From assembly GCA_016929365.1 (NCBI GenBank), contig JAFGIZ010000079.1, positions 1 through 7,393 on the forward strand: a stretch of 7,393 nucleotides of DNA, written 5' to 3'. A model generated the notes under the pieces. That model worked only from the letters and a program-made list of their open reading frames with translations. It had not been told where the DNA came from and ran no database searches. The stretch is from Lentisphaerota bacterium. GTDB lineage: Bacteria > Verrucomicrobiota > Kiritimatiellia > UBA8416 > JAFGIZ01. Each line of letters opens with the position of its first letter. Position 1 is the first letter of the stretch. Below, piece after piece: positions 5,815-7,393 of this stretch. Position numbers and translations under genes: made by a program.

Positions 5815-7044
5815 CTAGTTCCCGAAGGCAGCCCGGATTTCCGCCGGCGACACGCCCAGCGCGGCGCGCGCGACCGGCTCCAGAGCCGTCTCCGGCCCCT
5901 GCAGGTGAATCGTGCGGTGGATATGCCGCAGCGTTTGCCCCGGAAGCAGCGCGGCCGCGGGGGACGAAGTCTCCAACTCGTAAAACGGCCCCAACGGCGG
6001 CGCGCCCGGCGCGGGCGGGCCGTCGTTGTAACTGTTGACGACATCGCCCCCGTAGGGTTCGTCCTGCAGCTCCCACATCGAATTGACGTAGGCGGCGGCA
6101 TTGTCGGGCAGCGTGTATTGCACCAGCGTCAGCACGCGGCGCAAGGCGTCGTAGCTGCCCAGCACCGGCCTGGCGCGCTCCGGTCCGATGCCGATTTTGC
6201 TGCGGTACCGCCCGTCGCCCCGGAAATACAGCACGCCGTCGCCCACCTTGAGCCGGTCGGGCGGCACCTTCCCGAAATACGCGTCGTTCACCACCGGGCC
6301 GAGCTCGGCCTCCGGTCCCGGCTTGAACGGAATCACGATGGTCGTCGTGTCGGACGGGTTAAACATGCCCAGAATCCAGATGGACGGAAGTCCGCCTTGC
6401 GGCGTCCAGGGTTCTGCGCCGATATGGGTAATCCGGTTGTCGGTCTCAAACGCCACGACGTCCAGCGCCGGATCGAGCGTGACGCCGAGCTGCCGCGCGG
6501 CCCGGTCACGGGCGATCAGCCGCACGGTCCGGTCCACACGCAGCTTCAGCACGGTGCCCGTGTAGTTCGTCTGGGTCACGGCCTTGCGAAAATGCGCTTC
6601 AGTCTCCGTCCGGCCCGCGGTTTTCCAGCCGCCCCAGTCGATGGCCGCCGGCGTCTGCCAGTGGGCCAGGTCGAAGGGCGCTCCCGGCTTGAAGAAGAGG
6701 CTGTACTGGCCGCCTTCCGGCCCGAGCCAGAAACGGTCCTCCCCCCCGAAGACGTTGATGTGCGGCTGCCGTTCGCCCCGCGCGATCAACTCGCGGTTCA
6801 GCCAGCCGAAGCTGGTCCCGCCGGGCCCGCCCGCCGTACTGGTCATGACACGCCCCTGGTAGAGCGGCACGACCGCCACCTGCGCCTCTCCGGCCCCGTC
6901 CGACAGCACGAACGCGTCCGTATGGCGCTGCAGAAACGCCACGTCTTCCCCGAATGTCGGGGCCCGCGCCGCGCCGTCGTCGCAGACGGGGCACACGCAC
7001 CCCGCTGCCGCGAGCGCCGCCGTTACGATAAGAATCCGTCTCAT
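5815..7044 (-). CDS. DUF6786-like predicted lipoprotein
   Basis: A 409-residue protein resembling, from memory, the uncharacterised family DUF6786 found in Bacteroidota, Planctomycetota and Verrucomicrobiota. Residues 1-15 form a short lipoprotein signal (MRRILIVTAALAAAG) before C16, with lipobox-like AAGC and two further cysteines at 18 and 21. The rest is soluble. It includes NVFGGEDRFWLGPEGGQYS at 97-115, SIWILGMFNPSDTTTIVIPF at 221-240, and a C-terminal YELETSSPAAALLPG (355-369) followed by HRTIHLQ (376-382). The all-beta look and this last motif recall galactose-mutarotase-like sugar-binding folds, which would suggest a carbohydrate-related envelope role; that is inference. The start at 7044 is chosen for its GGGAGG six bases upstream and the compact signal. 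ATG at 7071, with GGAG five bases before it, is a real alternative, and 7110 is less likely. It lies 52 bases upstream of proB on the same strand, so it may share the transcript. Confidence 0.85.
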   Translation of the reverse strand: MRRILIVTAALAAAGCVCPVCDDGAARAPTFGEDVAFLQRHTDAFVLSDGAGEAQVAVVPLYQGRVMTSTAGGPGGTSFGWLNRELIARGERQPHINVFGGEDRFWLGPEGGQYSLFFKPGAPFDLAHWQTPAAIDWGGWKTAGRTETEAHFRKAVTQTNYTGTVLKLRVDRTVRLIARDRAARQLGVTLDPALDVVAFETDNRITHIGAEPWTPQGGLPSIWILGMFNPSDTTTIVIPFKPGPEAELGPVVNDAYFGKVPPDRLKVGDGVLYFRGDGRYRSKIGIGPERARPVLGSYDALRRVLTLVQYTLPDNAAAYVNSMWELQDEPYGGDVVNSYNDGPPAPGAPPLGPFYELETSSPAAALLPGQTLRHIHRTIHLQGPETALEPVARAALGVSPAEIRAAFGN

Positions 7045-7050
7045 AGCCTG

Positions 7051-7056
7051 CCTCCC
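7051..7056 (-). promoter_or_regulatory. Shine-Dalgarno deciding the lipoprotein start
   Basis: GGGAGG on the minus strand, six bases before the ATG at 7044. It is stronger than the GGAG serving the in-frame ATG at 7071, and the resulting signal peptide has a shorter, more typical basic N-terminus. This supports the shorter protein. Confidence 0.6.
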
Positions 7057-7119
7057 GGTTGCACGGCGCATGGCGACTCCATCCTTGACCCTGCCGCTTA
7101 CCCGCCCCATGCTGACCCC

Positions 7120-7149
7120 AGACTAACACAGGACCGCCCCCGCTGCCAA
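7120..7149 (-). promoter_or_regulatory. Weak candidate promoter for the lipoprotein-proBA cluster
   Basis: On the minus strand, TTGGCA (7149-7144, five of six consensus bases) and TAGTCT (7125-7120, three of six) are 18 bases apart. They lie 75 bases upstream of the lipoprotein start, in the 153-base region divergent from dapF. For dapF in the other direction only TTGACC (7085-7090) with a poor CATGCT (7108-7113) is visible. Both calls rest on consensus matching alone. Confidence 0.25.
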
Positions 7150-7197
7150 CGGGGTTCCGGGAGCGCCCTGCGGACCATGAGAGCAGACGGCACCACG

Positions 7198-7393
7198 ATG
7201 CATTTCGCCAAATACCACGGACTCGGAAACGACTACCTCGTTATCGAACCGGATGCCGCCGGGAGCCCGCTGACCCCCGCGCGCGTGCGCCGTCTCTGCC
7301 ATCGCAACTACGGGGTCGGGGCCGACGGCATTCTGCTGGGCCCTGAGCCCGCCGGAGACGGCGCCCTCGCGGTCCGCATTTTCAACCCCGACG
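7198..7393 (+). CDS. dapF: Diaminopimelate epimerase, N-terminal 65 residues (cut by the right edge)
   Basis: Cofactor-independent epimerase that interconverts LL- and meso-diaminopimelate for lysine and peptidoglycan synthesis, in the cytosol. The fragment opens MHFAKYHGLGNDYLVIE, the DapF N-terminal signature with the substrate-binding Asn in GND. It continues with CHRNYGVGADGILLGP at 34-49 and ends at RIFNPD (60-65). The next residues, which in the family carry the first catalytic cysteine, fall beyond the window. The ATG at 7198 matches the usual family start. An in-frame ATG at 7177 would add seven residues, and neither has a strong Shine-Dalgarno. The gene is divergent from the lipoprotein-proBA cluster. 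Confidence 0.93.
   Translation, partial: MHFAKYHGLGNDYLVIEPDAAGSPLTPARVRRLCHRNYGVGADGILLGPEPAGDGALAVRIFNPD

Noticed and set aside
7138..7154. CCCCG-loop-CGGGG hairpin in the lipoprotein-dapF gap
   Set aside because: Five pairs with a seven-base loop and only two Ts following. Expected by chance in such GC-rich DNA, and it sits between divergent genes where no terminator is needed.
1..7393. tRNA, rRNA, CRISPR, insertion sequence or phage system
   Set aside because: No tandem repeats, transposase motifs, tRNA-like cloverleaf or attachment-like direct repeats were seen. The window is almost fully occupied by metabolic genes, and I see no evidence for a new defence or mobile system.

Overview
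GC-rich bacterial chromosome segment, roughly two-thirds G+C by eye, densely packed with seven recognisable protein genes and one small speculative reading frame. No RNA gene, mobile element or CRISPR array was seen. The source organism cannot be fixed from sequence alone. An EtfAB pair of the electron-bifurcating type, with a ferredoxin-fused alpha subunit, points to an anaerobic or facultative lifestyle. The DUF6786-like lipoprotein and the style of the dapF fragment are compatible with the Planctomycetes-Verrucomicrobia-Kiritimatiellae group or Bacteroidota-associated lineages. This is a low-confidence inference.

Left part (1-2843): a 5' fragment of serC (phosphoserine aminotransferase, serine biosynthesis) reads leftward off the window. 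It is divergent from etfB, which is followed by etfA. The two Etf genes form an operon for an electron-transfer flavoprotein whose alpha subunit carries an N-terminal 2x[4Fe-4S] ferredoxin domain. No partner dehydrogenase is encoded nearby. A 16-codon open frame with a good ribosome-binding site fills the 50-base gap and overlaps the etfA start.

Middle (2845-3654): a rightward gene for an exported protein I do not recognise, with a signal peptide, a globular middle and a proline/acid-rich tail. A consensus -35 box and a perfect inverted repeat lie just upstream. It converges on proA across a 19-base junction occupied by a GC hairpin.

Right part (3674-7044, leftward): a DUF6786-like predicted lipoprotein, then proB (glutamate 5-kinase, short form without PUA domain), then proA (gamma-glutamyl phosphate reductase). 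All three lie on one strand with gaps of 52 and 19 bases. ProB and ProA carry out consecutive steps of proline synthesis from glutamate, and the lipoprotein may be co-transcribed. At the right edge dapF (diaminopimelate epimerase, lysine and peptidoglycan synthesis) begins divergently and is cut by the window end.

Overall this is mostly housekeeping amino-acid metabolism. The parts that merit attention are the orphan ferredoxin-fused Etf, its unusual intercistronic region, the unidentified exported protein, and the DUF6786 lipoprotein beside proBA.
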